Positions 33,464 through 45,680 of a DNA stretch of 64,000 nucleotides are shown in pieces. A program made the translations under genes and the position numbers. Origin of the DNA: Eleusine coracana subsp. coracana (Eukaryota; Streptophyta; Magnoliopsida; Poales; Poaceae); NCBI GenBank assembly GCA_032690845.1, contig CM064430.1, forward strand, positions 8,356,949-8,420,948. Direction: 5' to 3'. Position 1 is the stretch's first letter. Each line of letters opens with the position of its first letter. The notes under the pieces are model-generated. The model ran no database searches, was not told the DNA's origin, and worked only from the letters and a program-made list of their open reading frames with translations.

Positions 33464-36400
33464 TGTGACATCCCATGTCACAAAGAGGCACTTAAACTAA
33501 TCCTAATGCTAATTGCTAGCTAACAAAAATATGAGTAATTAAATTGCCGAAAGAAAAAGGGAATTTAAATAATTAATTCCAAATCGGCCAAAACTAAATT
33601 TTACACAAACATCACAAAACTCAATGAAAGTGTGCCAATGTTTTTCCATATTCCAGTGGGTCATGTCAAGAATGGTTTTTAGGGAACTTATCAGAATTTT
33701 TGGTAAAGGCTTAATACCCTTAAAAATTCCCTGAGTGCAGAAAAAGGTTTCTCTGTTCTAAGAATTTTCAGAATTTTTCCAGCATAGATTGCAACCTGAC
33801 CCCAAAGGAAAAGTTGGAGAAGATATTTTGCTGAGCACGCACAAAAATTGGCATCATAATTGGGATATGGTAACTTTGGGTTTTTGTCAATTTACAGAAG
33901 TCCTGCACTAGGTCAAAGTGGGGACAAATTTTGGATTTTGCCCATCGGGCAGTTGACCGCGCCCTCTCTTCCTCCTCGAACCGCCGGACAAACTGCCGCC
34001 CTGTCATCCTCCTCTACTGAACCACTGTACCGCCTACCTCTCCGGAGCAGCCAGCGATGCTTTGAAGATGGCCTCATCCACCCGAGCTACCCCGTCCTCT
34101 CCCGTTTTCTGAACTCTCTCCCTCAACCGGCGCCTAGAAGAAACCTGCTGCTGCTCTCCACTCCCTCTCGCACACCCAGCTCACTCCCCCACACTCATCT
34201 CACTCTCAATCGCGTGCCCAGACAGCTGCACGAGCTTCCTTTCTATTCCTCCACGCCAGCGAGCAAGGAACCGAGCAGCTCCCCTATTTTCGACCAGCCA
34301 AGGCCGCCCCCATTGCTGCTCTTCCCCTGGTGAGTCACCTGTTTCTCCCCTCAAGCCGATGCACAAGGACCCCTCCTAGACTCCCCTTGAGGCAATCAAA
34401 CTATGGTGCAGGGAGTTGGTTGAATTTGGTGGAGATTGAGCCGCCATCCCTGTTGTTCCGCCTAAAGCGTGCAACCTTGCCTACGACCTTGCACCTGCAG
34501 CCTTCCCCAACCTCTCCCTCCTCCTTGTCGACGTCCACGACCACCAGGTGAGGCTATGCAGGCCATAAGCTCACACCCCCCTCACTCAGGAGAAACTCTT
34601 CAGCCAATCGCCTGCCGGCCAACATGCGCGGCCCTGTCAGTTTGAAAAACGCCGATGGCATTTTTGTTATTTACTCCAAACTTTGATAAATATTCAAAAA
34701 TCCATAACTCGAAAACTAAAGGTCATAAAAATGCAAAACCAATTTTTTTAGAATCAGAAAATGCCCCTCTATCCAAAAAGTAAGATGAGCACCAAGGTTC
34801 TGAAGTGTATTAATTAAAATAAATCACCAAATTTGGAACCCTTCTAAGAGTAATAAATTCATAAGTAAAAATATATAACTTTGAAAATAATGAAATTTGG
34901 TCAGTAAGCATTTCATAGCATCCATAAACTCTCTGCAAAAGCACATATTCATTTGATGCATATTTGTAGAGTTATTGCATAATCTCTTTTTTTAGTAAAT
35001 AAATTTCTGTAAAATCTCTGTTAGGAATTTAATCATAGAACTTTGCATGGTTGTTATTTATGCCTTAGTACATTCATGTTTTTCAGTAAATAAATTTCTG
35101 TAAAATCTCTGTTAGGAATTTAATCATAGAACTTTGCATGGTTGTTATTTATGCCTTAGTACATTCATGTAAAATCCCCTGTTAAATCTCTAGCAACAGA
35201 AGTATACTTTTTAATATCGAATTGTTGTTCAATAATTGGCTTAGGAATTTATTATGCAAATATTGACTTGTATGCATAATTAGTTTAATTACTAGTATTG
35301 GCTCCCTGATGCTGTTCATCCAGCATGCTTAGGTCATGAATAACAGTAGATTTATGTATTCATCATCATAAGCTCATCGCCATGCATGTCATGTTTATTT
35401 AAGAAATTCCATAAATCCTTGTGCATTCATCTCTTATTCATGCATTTTCAATTTCATATAGGACACGAACTCGAGGAGAACACACCGGAGAAGACCGGTG
35501 CTGACGTGAATTTCACTGAATGTCCTAACTACAATCACTCCCAAGGCAAGCCCCGATGCACACCTATTCATTTGCGAGTCCTTTTTGTTTAATCACAACA
35601 TAGGGATCTTGTATTGTGCATTAGGTATAGGGCTTGGGTGAAACCCACTTGCATCAACGAGCAATGACCTATGTTAGTCTATGTTAGCAAGCCTTTCGTT
35701 AGATAATGTTATGCTTAAACTAGTGGAGTCAATGATAGGTTACGGGATCACTTGATACAATTATGATTCACATGAGGATGAAATTGGCTAAAATTTGAGA
35801 ACCTGTCGTTGCAACTCCGTGAACAAGTATTGAACAGTACCAAGTGCATACCTTTATATGGGAATTGGTAAACCTAGTAACTTGGGTGCTGTATTGTTGG
35901 ACGGCTATACTCATCGATCCAGAGGTGATGTGAGTGGCACGGTGGTTGCACGGGTTGGAGGACCGCTAGAGAGTGCACGGGTTGGAGGACCGCTAGAGAG
36001 TGCACGGGTTAAGCCTCGGATACAAAGTACTATATCGCGGGAAGGACGTGTACTCGGGATCAATGGCCCCGGACCGACTTTATAGCAACTTCGTGAATGG
36101 TGGCCATATGTGTTCTTAAATGATGCATATGGCATGTACTTGGGTTTTCTCCTCCAGGATGTAAATCAATTCGAATTGCCGTCCCTCGTAGTTATGAGTA
36201 CCTCTTGTTTCAAGCAGTTAGCAATGATAATTAAGTAGAGAGGATTGATTATGATTCTAAATTATCATTAGTCTATGGCTACATAATTCTATAATGTATT
36301 GTTCTTTATATTTGTATAACCTTAGGGGATAGCCAGGTTCACCAAAGTTATTTTTCCCACAACAACAATTAAATTTGGCTAAGCAATCAACTTGTAAACC

Positions 36401-36945
36401 TAGAACTAGTAAGTGCTGCTTATGAAAAATACCAAATAAGCCCGATCAGCCCCCTGCATACTAGGAGTCGGTTTTAGATAACCACTTTGTCGGGTAAGTC
36501 TTGCGGAGTATGTTAGATACTCAGCCTTTGCGATTTATATTACTTTCAGGTATCCCTCAAGCTACCTATTGTGATTGTTGTAACAAGATTGTGTGGGAAG
36601 GTGAGGAACCACATGATTGGACCATTGAGTGGGTTCCTAGCTCACCTACCCTGGATGAGTGAGCCATTGCCATAGTGCCGGCATGGTTTACTTAGACTTT
36701 ATCCTCGAGTTTATCATATTTTCGCTTCCGCTTATTTATAAAATCTGAACCAAGAACATATGTATTGTAACATAACTTAATTTGCTTCCGATGTGACTCT
36801 TGAACTTGTAATATTATGCACTTAATGGTGTAGCTTTGTAAATGATGGATGTTCTTGTGTGTATGCTATGCATGGTTACTTCGGTAATCATCTCCCGAGT
36901 AGATCCTGTACGGCACACTCTATATTTCGGTATAGGGATGTGACA
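33464..36945 (+). repeat. 5' LTR of Gypsy element (3,482 bp)
   Basis: It starts TGTGACATCCC and ends GGGATGTGACA, an 11-bp terminal inverted repeat with one mismatch, and is followed directly by the PBS. It carries a 91-bp near-perfect tandem duplication (34994 and 35085), a 27-bp duplication (35948 and 35975), and a C-rich block at 33960-34560 whose open frames are compositional. The 35085-36880 part matches 40505-42283 closely. Confidence 0.88.
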
Positions 36946-36947
36946 GG

Positions 36948-36960
36948 TGGTATCGGAGCC
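36948..36960 (+). other. Gypsy primer-binding site
   Basis: TGGTATCGGAGCC lies two bases after the LTR and matches the tRNA-Met-type primer site TGGTATCAGAGCC with one change (A to G). Confidence 0.8.
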
Positions 36961-37142
36961 AATTCAGGATAAGCAACATACAAATGAATATTTTAAAACT
37001 CGAACAACCTATTTTTATGCCTTATGGTGAGGTACGAACTAGTAGTGCCCATGTAAGGATTACTATTAGTAGGTGGCAAAGCTAACCTTGGGTTATGATT
37101 GTTTCAATACTTGCATCTATGGCTTTTTCAACGAAGGTACGT

Positions 37143-37315
37143 GTGTGACTCGAATACACTCTTATTCGAGAACTCCCATGCGAGGCGAGGTGGTCATGGA
37201 TTTGTTGTGCTTAGATAGGATTTTATTTAATCTGGTGTGACTCGAATACACTCTTATTCGAGAGCTCCCGTGCGAGGCGAGGTGGTCACGGATTTCTTTT
37301 GGATTGTTTCTTTTG
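37143..37315 (+). repeat. Tandem duplication in Gypsy leader
   Basis: GTGTGACTCGAATACACTC...GGATTT occurs at 37143 and again at 37235 (92-bp period). Each copy holds a small CTCGAATA...TATTCGAG inverted repeat. Confidence 0.85.
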
Positions 37316-38133
37316 AATTTGATGTATTGTTTCTAAGATGGATCTTTTGTAGATACGCTAACCACGTTTAGCTTGCTTAGAAACGTGTGATAGGTGTGTG
37401 TGCCACCGAACTGATCGGTCTATATAATCGTTCAAATTTTCTTTTTGTGGGAATGTAGGAACGCGACATATTGATAGCATGTTGAATCATTCATGCATTA
37501 ATAATCATGTCATCATGTCTCATACATCATCACGAATTATAACTCGAACCACACACCCCTGTAATTGGAACAAAATAACTCGACCTTTTTCAAGTGAATA
37601 AAAAAACATATAACTGGTCATAGAGCAAATATCGTTTTCACGGTAACTAGCAGAACTCACTCAATTCTGAACCGAATAAGTCGTGTGAGTACCTGTTGGA
37701 AAGCTTGGGAATTGCCCTACAATTACCAGCTAGTGCCTTTGTTTTATCAGGTTTGGATCAGGTCAAAATTTTGTTTCCAACAGAGAGCATTTCCTGAGAT
37801 TTCAGAAGTCGCTCCGTTTCTGTCCTCTGTCTTTGGATGATCATAACTCCCAGAGATATTGTCGGATAGAGATGTTCAGGTATGCATTGAAAAGATAATG
37901 AAATCCTTTACAACTTTTGTAAAGAGTCAAAAGTTTATTTCTGTCCAGAAGCTAAGTATTTTTGCATATCTCTGTTGGCTGTTCTGTCAAAACAGAAACT
38001 GAACCTTGCTTTCATTGTGCTGATTGGACACTTTTTGTGCCCTTTTTACTAATCAACCTTTATGCTATTTTGAGCATATATTTTTGTGGGATGTTAAGTT
38101 TTGACTCACACTTTCAAAACTTTCTTCTAATGG

Positions 38134-38864
38134 ATGGTTGTGGGCAAGCTCGTGATGAACCCCGAGCACCTTACCGCACGCGTTCTCGAGTTGGAACGGG
38201 AGCGTGACGTGTTGCAGTCCGCACTCGCTGCCCGTGACACCCAGATCGCTGCCCGTGATGCCCAGGTCACAACCCTTAAGGACAAGCTGCACAACAGAGA
38301 GTTGGAGCATGCTGACCTTTTTGAGCAACTCCATGATGCTCAACTCGTCATCAAGGGCGACGCGAGTGATCAGCTGCAAGAGCAGCTGAACTAGCGGAAT
38401 GCTCAGCTTACTGCCACGCCACCCAGGAGGAAAACTATTCTCTCCATGGACAGATCACTGCTGTCTTGGAAGAACGGAGTGAACTCCAAGCTCAACGCTC
38501 AGAAGTTGAAGATGAGCGGGATGTCATGGAAGGAAACCTCAACGACGCCAACGCCGCCATCGCGCAACAAGACCACATCATTGCGCATCTCCAAGCTGCC
38601 AATGCTCAGCTGCATGCTGTCCTTAATGACAAACCACCTAAGCCACTTGCGGTGATTCCCCTAGATGACGCCAATTTGAGTGATGATGGTGATTCCAATC
38701 TCGACTACAAAGCACCCCCGAACCGGTCGACATGGATTTGGAGTCCGATGGTGACAACCATGCCGTGTGACTCGTGGTTATACAGCGGAGGAGTAGTACG
38801 TCATGTAAAAATGGAATCTCATGAGACACCGTGCTTGTGTGTTGGTAGTGCCGGTGAATATTAA
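38134..38864 (+). pseudogene. Coiled-coil frame between Gypsy LTR and gag
   Basis: From 38134 the frame encodes MVVGKLVMNPEHLTARVLEL and then strong heptads (ERERDVLQSALAARDTQIAA, DAQVTTLKDKL) until TAG at 38392. Coiled-coil coding resumes in another frame (ITAVLEERSELQAQRSEVED, later AIAQQDHIIAHLQAANAQL), so one nonsense change and one frameshift (about 38400-38420) break an original frame of about 230 codons. An acidic tail (DDANLSDDGDSNLD) follows. It precedes gag by about 300 bp on the same strand. Extra frames before gag are known in some Gypsy groups (for example Ogre). Whether this is such a frame or a captured host exon cannot be settled here. Confidence 0.55.
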
Positions 38865-39168
38865 GTGATGTTGTAACCTAAGCTCTCCGAGATCATGTTG
38901 TGGTCGTGTTTCTTAGTGGTGTAACTTTAAGACTTGTCTTGTATGGAAAAGTTGCATCACATGTATCCATGGCTTTTATCATATCTATGTTGTCTAATGT
39001 GTTCGAAAACCGATGGAATTCAAGTTTCCCTCTATGTTTTGCATCGTTTCTTTGCCAAACTCCAATTGCAAGAGCAATCTAAAATTCTATTTCATCTCTA
39101 TGTCATGGCCTTATAATCATATTGACTCATGTGATGATCGGGCTAACATGAAATTGTTTCTATGGCAG

Positions 39169-40461
39169 ATGGTGCAAACTCGCCGTTGTGGTGAGATTTC
39201 CCGTGATTCCCGGTAGCTCAAACACCGGTGGATCCCAGCAGCCACCCCATGCTCCGCCGATGACTCCTATGGAGCGGCTCATCCACAACCAAAATGAGAT
39301 GTTCCATATGTTTATGGAAAACATGAACCACCAAGGAGCTCACGGACCACCACCGCCGCAGCCCCGTGAGTCCTCCTACAGTGACTTTTGGGCAACTCAC
39401 CCACCCACTTTCAGAGAAGCTGATGATCTGCTGGAAGTGGATAATTTTATTCTCACCCTGGAGTCAAAGTTTGCCCTTCTCAACTGCACCGTCCATCAGA
39501 AGCCTCTTTTCACAGCGCAACAACTCCGTGGTTCCGTGAGTGCTTGGTGGGCAAGCTTCACCGCCACTTTTCCCACTGACCACGAAGTTACTTGGACATA
39601 ATTTTGCATTGCCTTCCATGCACATTATATTCCAGCCGACCTCATGAAGCGCAAGCTCCAGGAATTTCTCAACTTGAAGCAAGGCTCTAGAACCGTGCAA
39701 GAGTATGCACGAAAGTTCAATTACTTGGCTCAATATGCTTCATATCATGCTGATATGGATGAGAAGAAGAAGGATTGTTTCCGTTCGGGACTTACCCCGA
39801 AGCTACAGGATCGCTTGGCACAAATTATTGCCGGCACGTTCAATGATTTGATCAGTGCCGTAATCATGCAGGAAGATGCTATCTGTGCCAATCAAGATGA
39901 CAAGACGTGCCATGGGGAGTTCATTCAGTTCTGCACCACCCAAGTACAAGCTGGCTATCACCTCCCCATCCGGACAGAAGTTCCGCTGCAGTACCTCCTG
40001 GAGGAGGATTTCGCCCATCCTATTGGCAGCAGCACTCTCGTTCCCATGGCAACAACCAGCAGCCATCCTCTGGTTCCCGCCCTCCACGGCAAGCTAGTCA
40101 AATTGTGAGGTCTGGTTCGCCGCAGCCATGTTACAATTGTGGTCGTCCCGGTCACTTTGTGAAGGAGTGTCGTTTCCTGAAGCGCAATCAAGGCAACAAC
40201 AACCCCAATGCTTTCGGGAACAATAACAACAACAACAACAACAACAACAACCACAGCAGCAGCAACAACAATGGCAACAATGGCAATCGTCCACAATTAT
40301 CCACTTCCACTCATAAGAATGGCCGAGTCAACTATACCATAGTCGATGAGATTCAAGTTGGAGAACCCGTCCTCGTGGGTATGTTTTCGATCAACCATCA
40401 TCCACTATGGTTCTTTTTTATTCTGGAGCAACGCATGATTTTATTAGTCAAGCATGTGTGA
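39169..40461 (+). pseudogene. Gypsy gag and start of protease, broken
   Basis: The likely start is the ATG at 39169 (MVQTRR), directly after a TATGGCAG acceptor-like string. Gag core motifs follow in a second frame: METLIHNQNEM-like MERLIHNQNEM, WWASFTATFP, then an in-frame TAA at 39599, LNLKQGSRTVQEYARKF and SGLTPKLQDRLA. After two more frame changes comes a perfect zinc knuckle CYNCGRPGHFVKEC (about 40127-40168), a poly-Asn run from an (AAC)n tract, and VGEPVLVGMFSINHHP leading to the protease, whose active-site region is shifted and altered (SGATHDFIS-like residues out of frame). The sequence then jumps into the 3' LTR. At least one stop and several frameshifts make it dead. Confidence 0.82.
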
Positions 40462-40486
40462 ATCATTTGAAAATCGCCCCCACCAC

Positions 40487-42283
40487 TTTGTATCTATAAA
40501 TTCTATAAATTCTCTTTTTCAGTAAATAAATATCTATAAATTCTCTATTAGGAATTTAATCATGGAACTTTGTATGATTGTTATTTATGCCTTAGTACAT
40601 TCATGTAATATCTATTGTTAAATCTCTAGCACCAGAAGTATATTTTTCAATGTCGAATTGTTGTTCAATAATTGGCTTAGGAATTTATTATGCAAATATT
40701 GACTTGTATGCATAATTAGTTTAATTACTAGTATTGGCTCCATGATGCTGTTCATCCAGCATGCTTAGGTCATAATTAACAGTAGATTTATGTATTCATC
40801 ATCATAATCTCATTGCCGTGCATGTCATGTTTATTTAAGAAATTCCATAAATCCTTGAGCATTCATCTCTTATTCATGCATTTTCATTTTCATATAGGAC
40901 ACAAATTCGAGGATAACACACCGGAGAAGACCGGTGCTGACGTGAATTTCACTAAAGACCCTAAGTACGATCACTCCCAAGGCAAGCCCCGGTACACACC
41001 TATTTATTTGCGAGTCCTTTTTGTTTAATCAGAACATAGGGATCTTGTATTGTGCATTAGGTATAGGGTTTGGATGAAACCCACTTGCATCGACAAGCAA
41101 TGACCTATGTTAGTCTATGTTAGCAAGCCTTTCGTTAGATAATGCTATGCTTAAACTAGTGAAGTCAACGATAGGTTATGCGATCACTTGAAACAATTAT
41201 GATTCACATGAGGGATGAAAATGGCTAAAATTTGAGAACCTATCATTGCAACTCCACGAACAAGTATTGAACAGTACCAAGTGCATACCTTTATATGAGA
41301 ATTGATAAACCTAGTAACTTGGGCGCTGTATTATTGAATGGCTATACTCATCAATTTAGAGGTGATGTGAGTGGCATGGTGGTTGCACGGTTGGAGGACC
41401 GCTGGAGAGTGCACGGGTTAAGCCTCGGATATGAAGTACTATATACGGGGAGGACGTGTACTTGGGATCGATGGCCCCGGACCGACTTTATAGCAACTTC
41501 GTGAACAGTGGCCATACATGTTCTTAAATGATGTGTATGTCGTGTACTTGGGTTTTCTCGTGCAGGATGTAAATCAATTCGAATTGTCGTCCCTCGCGGT
41601 TATGAGTACCTCTTGTTTCGAGCAGTTAGCAATGATAATTAAGTAGAGAGGATTGGTTATGATTCTGAATTATCATTACTCTATGGCTACATATTGCTAT
41701 GATGTATTGTTCTTTATATTTGGACAACCTTAGTGGATAGCCAGGTTCACCAAAGTTATTTTCCCGCAACAACAATTAAATTTGGCTAAGTGATCAACTT
41801 GTAAACCTAGAACTAGTAGGTGTTGCTTATGCAAAATACCAAATAAGCCTGGTCAGCCCCATGCAAACTAGGAGTCGGTTTTAGATAACCACTTTGTCGG
41901 GTAAGTCTTGCGGAGTATGTTAGACACTCAGGCTTTGCGATTTACGTTACTTTCAGGTATCCCTCAGGCTACCTATTGTGATTGTTGTAACAAGATTGTA
42001 TGAGAAGGTGAGAAACCATAGGATTGGACCATTGAGTGGGTTCCTAGCTCACCTACCCCGGATGAGTGAGCCATTGCCATAGGGCCAGCATGGTTTACTT
42101 AGGCTTTATCATTGAGTTTATCATATTTTCGCTTCCACTTATTTATGAAATCCGAACCAAGAACATATGTATTGTAACACAACTTAATTTGCTTCCGATG
42201 TGACTCTTGAACATGTAATATTATGCACTTAATGGTGTATCTTTGTAAATGATGGATGTTCATGTGTATGATATGCATGGTTA
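40487..42283 (+). repeat. Partial 3' LTR of Gypsy element
   Basis: This matches about 35080-36880 of the 5' LTR but is single-copy where the 5' LTR has 91-bp and 27-bp duplications. It ends at GCATGGTTA/CACTACAG, where the CACTA element begins; the 5' LTR continues CTTCGGTAATC at that point. The missing 65 bp of LTR are not found further right. Confidence 0.88.
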
Positions 42284-42811
42284 CACTACAGCAAAAAGGC
42301 CCTATAGTGGCGGTTGGTAAGGCACTGTAGCGGCAGGCAGGCCATCTCGCCGCTACGCAAACACAACTACAAATAAGCGTTTGTAGCTGCGGGTGGATTG
42401 TTGTCCAAATAAACCGCCGCTATAGACACATTATTAGCGGCGGTTGAAGATGTCAACCGCCGCTATTGTCTACCATTAGTTGTGGCAATTGACAACACCA
42501 ACCGCCGCTATTGTTGGCTATTAGTAGCGGGGGTTGACAACATCAATCGCTGTTACTTGTTATTTTCCAAAGAAAAAAATAAAATTTAGTAAATATATAT
42601 AAATCACAGATTTTGCATACACAGAAATTTACAACATCTTGTCACAGGAATTTAAAACATCTCATCATAGGAATTTACAACATCTCATCATAGATATTTA
42701 CATCTCATCACAGAATATATACAACATTGTCATCAAAATGTTCAATGAAGATTACAAAATGTCTTATATGAACCCTAATGCAAAATCATCATTTTTCTTT
42801 GACACATTAGA

Positions 42812-45023
42812 TTAATATGGTGCTCTTGAACCAGCCCACTCACAAAGGGGCCTATGGTTTGTTGCTAGATCACCATTTGAATCAAAACACTTCCCTTCTG
42901 GACTAATTACCTCTCTTAAAAGAAAATGACAAAGAGAAGCTACAACGCAATACATGTTATTTGTATTCAAATGAATGTGTTCTTGAGAAATCATACCCTT
43001 TCTGATCTCGACGTTCCTCTTCATCTTTTCGGTCCATTGTGCCTTTTCCCTTATGGCCCTCTGTGTCACATGAGTAGAGTATGTTAATATGAGATCTCAA
43101 AACTTCACTGATTGAGTAAAGTAAAATGGACATAAAAAAATCAACTTACCTCTTCATTAGACTCCTCAATGATATGATATAGGTAAGATGAAGAGCTAGA
43201 CGCGAACACACACGTGTAGTAGCCGCAATGCACACTACCTTTTTGTCGCTTAAAGCACTATGTAGTAGAGAACACAACTTAGTTACACTTTATATGATGG
43301 ATACTATGATAAAGACATGTATGTGATGCATATAAATCTTACCCAAAAATTATGAGGGAAGTACATCTTCTTTTTCTGTTTTGGATGACATTTCCCTCCC
43401 GCTATGACATATTTCTCATAAGCACTAAACGGTCGATAAAAGCATCATTAGATGATATTAACATTATCAATTCATATACACATAGACTAATTTGTTACCT
43501 ATCTATGTCTTCCACCATGTCGTAGTACAACTTCTTGTCATAGTCGAGACTATCCAACATGAGAAGGTACCCATTTTTGGGAATTATCATAAAACAGATC
43601 CAATGATCGCTACAAGAATGTTGACAACAAGTTACTTACGACTGGATTTAACTTCAACATATGATAGATGATGAAGGCAGTAGTGGTTCAACTTACTTGA
43701 AGTTGTAGGGGGTTAAGATGCATTGCCTATCTTGCCACTTCAGGAAGCACTCGCCTCCAATCCTCCTCGGCTTTATCTTCTCGCTCTTTCTTATGCAATG
43801 TATGCTTCTTGTAGAGGTGTGAGGATGTTTCAGAGAAACCTTCTTTCCATGTTGCCGATAATGACACTCCTCGTATCCGACCACCATGTTCTTTGGTCCC
43901 AATAGCCTTCGCTAGCTCATCCTTGTGATACTTTGGTGTAAACAGACCAGCCTCCGTCTGCGCCGTGATGGGGCCTTTCAAGGCTTGCACGACTTCACTT
44001 GTCACGGGATCCTTCACAATGATCTCTCCTTCTTTGATTAAGTCAGAGCGACCATCCACCCAGTTCGTAGTACACTCATTGGTATTTGGCAATGGATCAG
44101 GTTTTCCTTCCGCGCGGAGCTTGGCTTCCTGCTCTCTCAAAATTGGAATCTTCTTTTTGTATCCGCCCAGACCTAACCATGGCTTGTACTTGTTTCGCTT
44201 GTTTAGCTCAACCATCTTTTCACTAAGCTCCTTTGAAGCACTGCTCGTCTTCTACTCAACAAACTCATCCCATTCCTGCTGACTAATATTTCCATGCTTG
44301 TCGAATGGGGTTCGATTTTTCTTGACATATTGGCAGTTGAGCTTGGACTTGTAATCTTGAAAGATGTGATTGAGAGTGGACATTGTGGCCTTCTTGGCTC
44401 TCTCGAGATCTGCTGGCTGGAATTGGATGGTTGTCGTGACGTCAGCCCACATATCGTCTTTTCTGCCATCCGGGACTTGGCACCAATCTTACCACGTGAT
44501 TTTGCAATGGTCCCTCACCACTTTACTGTATTGATTCCGCCATTTGGCGTTGACACTAGCGGGTTCAATCGGTTCTCCATCTTTCGGTTCTAGTGCAGTA
44601 ACATCGTAGATGCCCTCTGCATTGTTCACGGAGCGCTGACCGCGCTTGCGTTTGTGTGTGGCAACTTGAGCAAGCACCTCTTCCACTTGCTGCTCGAGGG
44701 CCTCATCTGTCACAGCCTCTGCTACAAATAGCCGACGGGCACTTAGTCGAGGGCCCTAGGATATAAGTAGTAGATTTTAGTTTACAAATTAATTGAACAA
44801 ATGAGAGAATTATCTTTGACAAGATACCTCATCTTGAGGCACGAAATTAGGATTCGGGCTCTCCAATCAACGTTCCTTTGGTAGTGGAGGATGCGGATCT
44901 TCTGGTTCTTCCCAGTGTTCGCTTGATCCTTCATCGTCTGAAGATGACCTTGCTTGTGAGTGTGCCTTGAGGGCGTCTTCCTCTTGAGAGGGCATATTGT
45001 CCGCCATGACGAGAAGACTTTGA
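42812..45023 (-). pseudogene. CACTA transposase-associated gene (Transposase_24 family), broken
   Basis: Read on the minus strand, an acidic first exon (MADNMPSQEEDALKAHSQAR..., from 45023) is followed, after an intron, by a long region (44757-43695) with RRLFVAEAVTDEALEQQVEE, WRNQYSKVVRDHCKITW, ADLERAKKATMSTLNHIFQD, WDEFVE, MVELNKRNKYKPWLGLGGYK, and GLFTPKYHKDELAKAIGTKEHGGR-type blocks. This is the plant Ptta/En/Spm transposase (Transposase_24) signature. Several in-frame stops (after PKER, KITW, EFVE and PEVAR) and a short possible terminal exon (43069-42812) show decay. In intact CACTA elements this product partners TNP2 and binds subterminal repeats. Confidence 0.8.
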
Positions 45024-45114
45024 CAGCTAATGTTAGATATGATGACTAGTTTAGAAAACAAGGAGTATACACCTTTCATCATTAAGCATAGAGACAAGGA
45101 AAACAAAAGAAAAT

Positions 45115-45545
45115 AATAGAAAAATCAAAATTTGCTCTTAGTGTGGGTTGCCGAATCAACGGCCTTCCAACGCTCTAAGATCCTTGACTCGTACAACAAC
45201 ATATATCTGATATCCTAGGATATGGTCTATGTTGCCACACTAGCCTCACTTAGCCCGCTTTCATCATTGAGCATGAATCGATTGCCTACGTAGAATAGAT
45301 AAGTAGTACAGAGAGACAAGGAGAAGAATAGAAAAATCAAAATTTGCTCTCAGTGCGGGTTGCCGAATCAACGGCCTCCTAACGCTCTAAGATCCTTGAC
45401 TTGTACAGCAGCATGTATCCAATATCCTAGGATATGGTCCATGTCGCTACACTAGCCTCACTTGGCCCCCTTTCATCATTGAACATCGATCGCCTACGTA
45501 GAATGGATAAGTAGTATAGAGAGACAAGGAGAAGAATAGAATAGG
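45115..45545. repeat. 212-bp tandem duplication in CACTA element
   Basis: AATAGAAAAATCAAAATTTG starts copies at 45115 and 45327; the two share GGTTGCCGAATCAACGGCC and GATATCCTAGGATATGG-like blocks with scattered substitutions. A fragment of a third start is seen at 45533. Confidence 0.85.
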
Positions 45546-45680
45546 AACATCGCATATATATCATAAGCAGATATATCATAGGCTGCAAGTATATGGCATA
45601 TATATGGCCACAAGTAAATAATACTATGGATATTTCAGAAATGACAGCAAATAAGCAACAATTTTTTTATTAGCTAAGCC

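Larger units (their letters stand above)
33464..42283 (+). mobile_element. Deleted Ty3/Gypsy element with very long LTRs
   Basis: The layout is 5' LTR (33464-36945), PBS, a leader with a coiled-coil frame, broken gag, the start of protease, then an abrupt jump at about 40487 into the middle of the 3' LTR, which runs until a CACTA insertion at 42284. RT, RNase H, integrase and the first half of the 3' LTR are missing, a deletion that probably arose by illegitimate recombination. Because of the CACTA breakpoint the right LTR end and the target duplication are lost. The element lies in what was the intron of F-box copy 2. Confidence 0.85.

Noticed and set aside
33860..34333. 157-codon Pro/Ser-rich frame
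   Set aside because: It lies inside the Gypsy LTR in a C-rich block; composition explains the lack of stops.
40190..40300. Poly-Asn protein segment as a separate gene
   Set aside because: It is an (AAC)n microsatellite in the tail of the broken Gypsy gag after the zinc knuckle.
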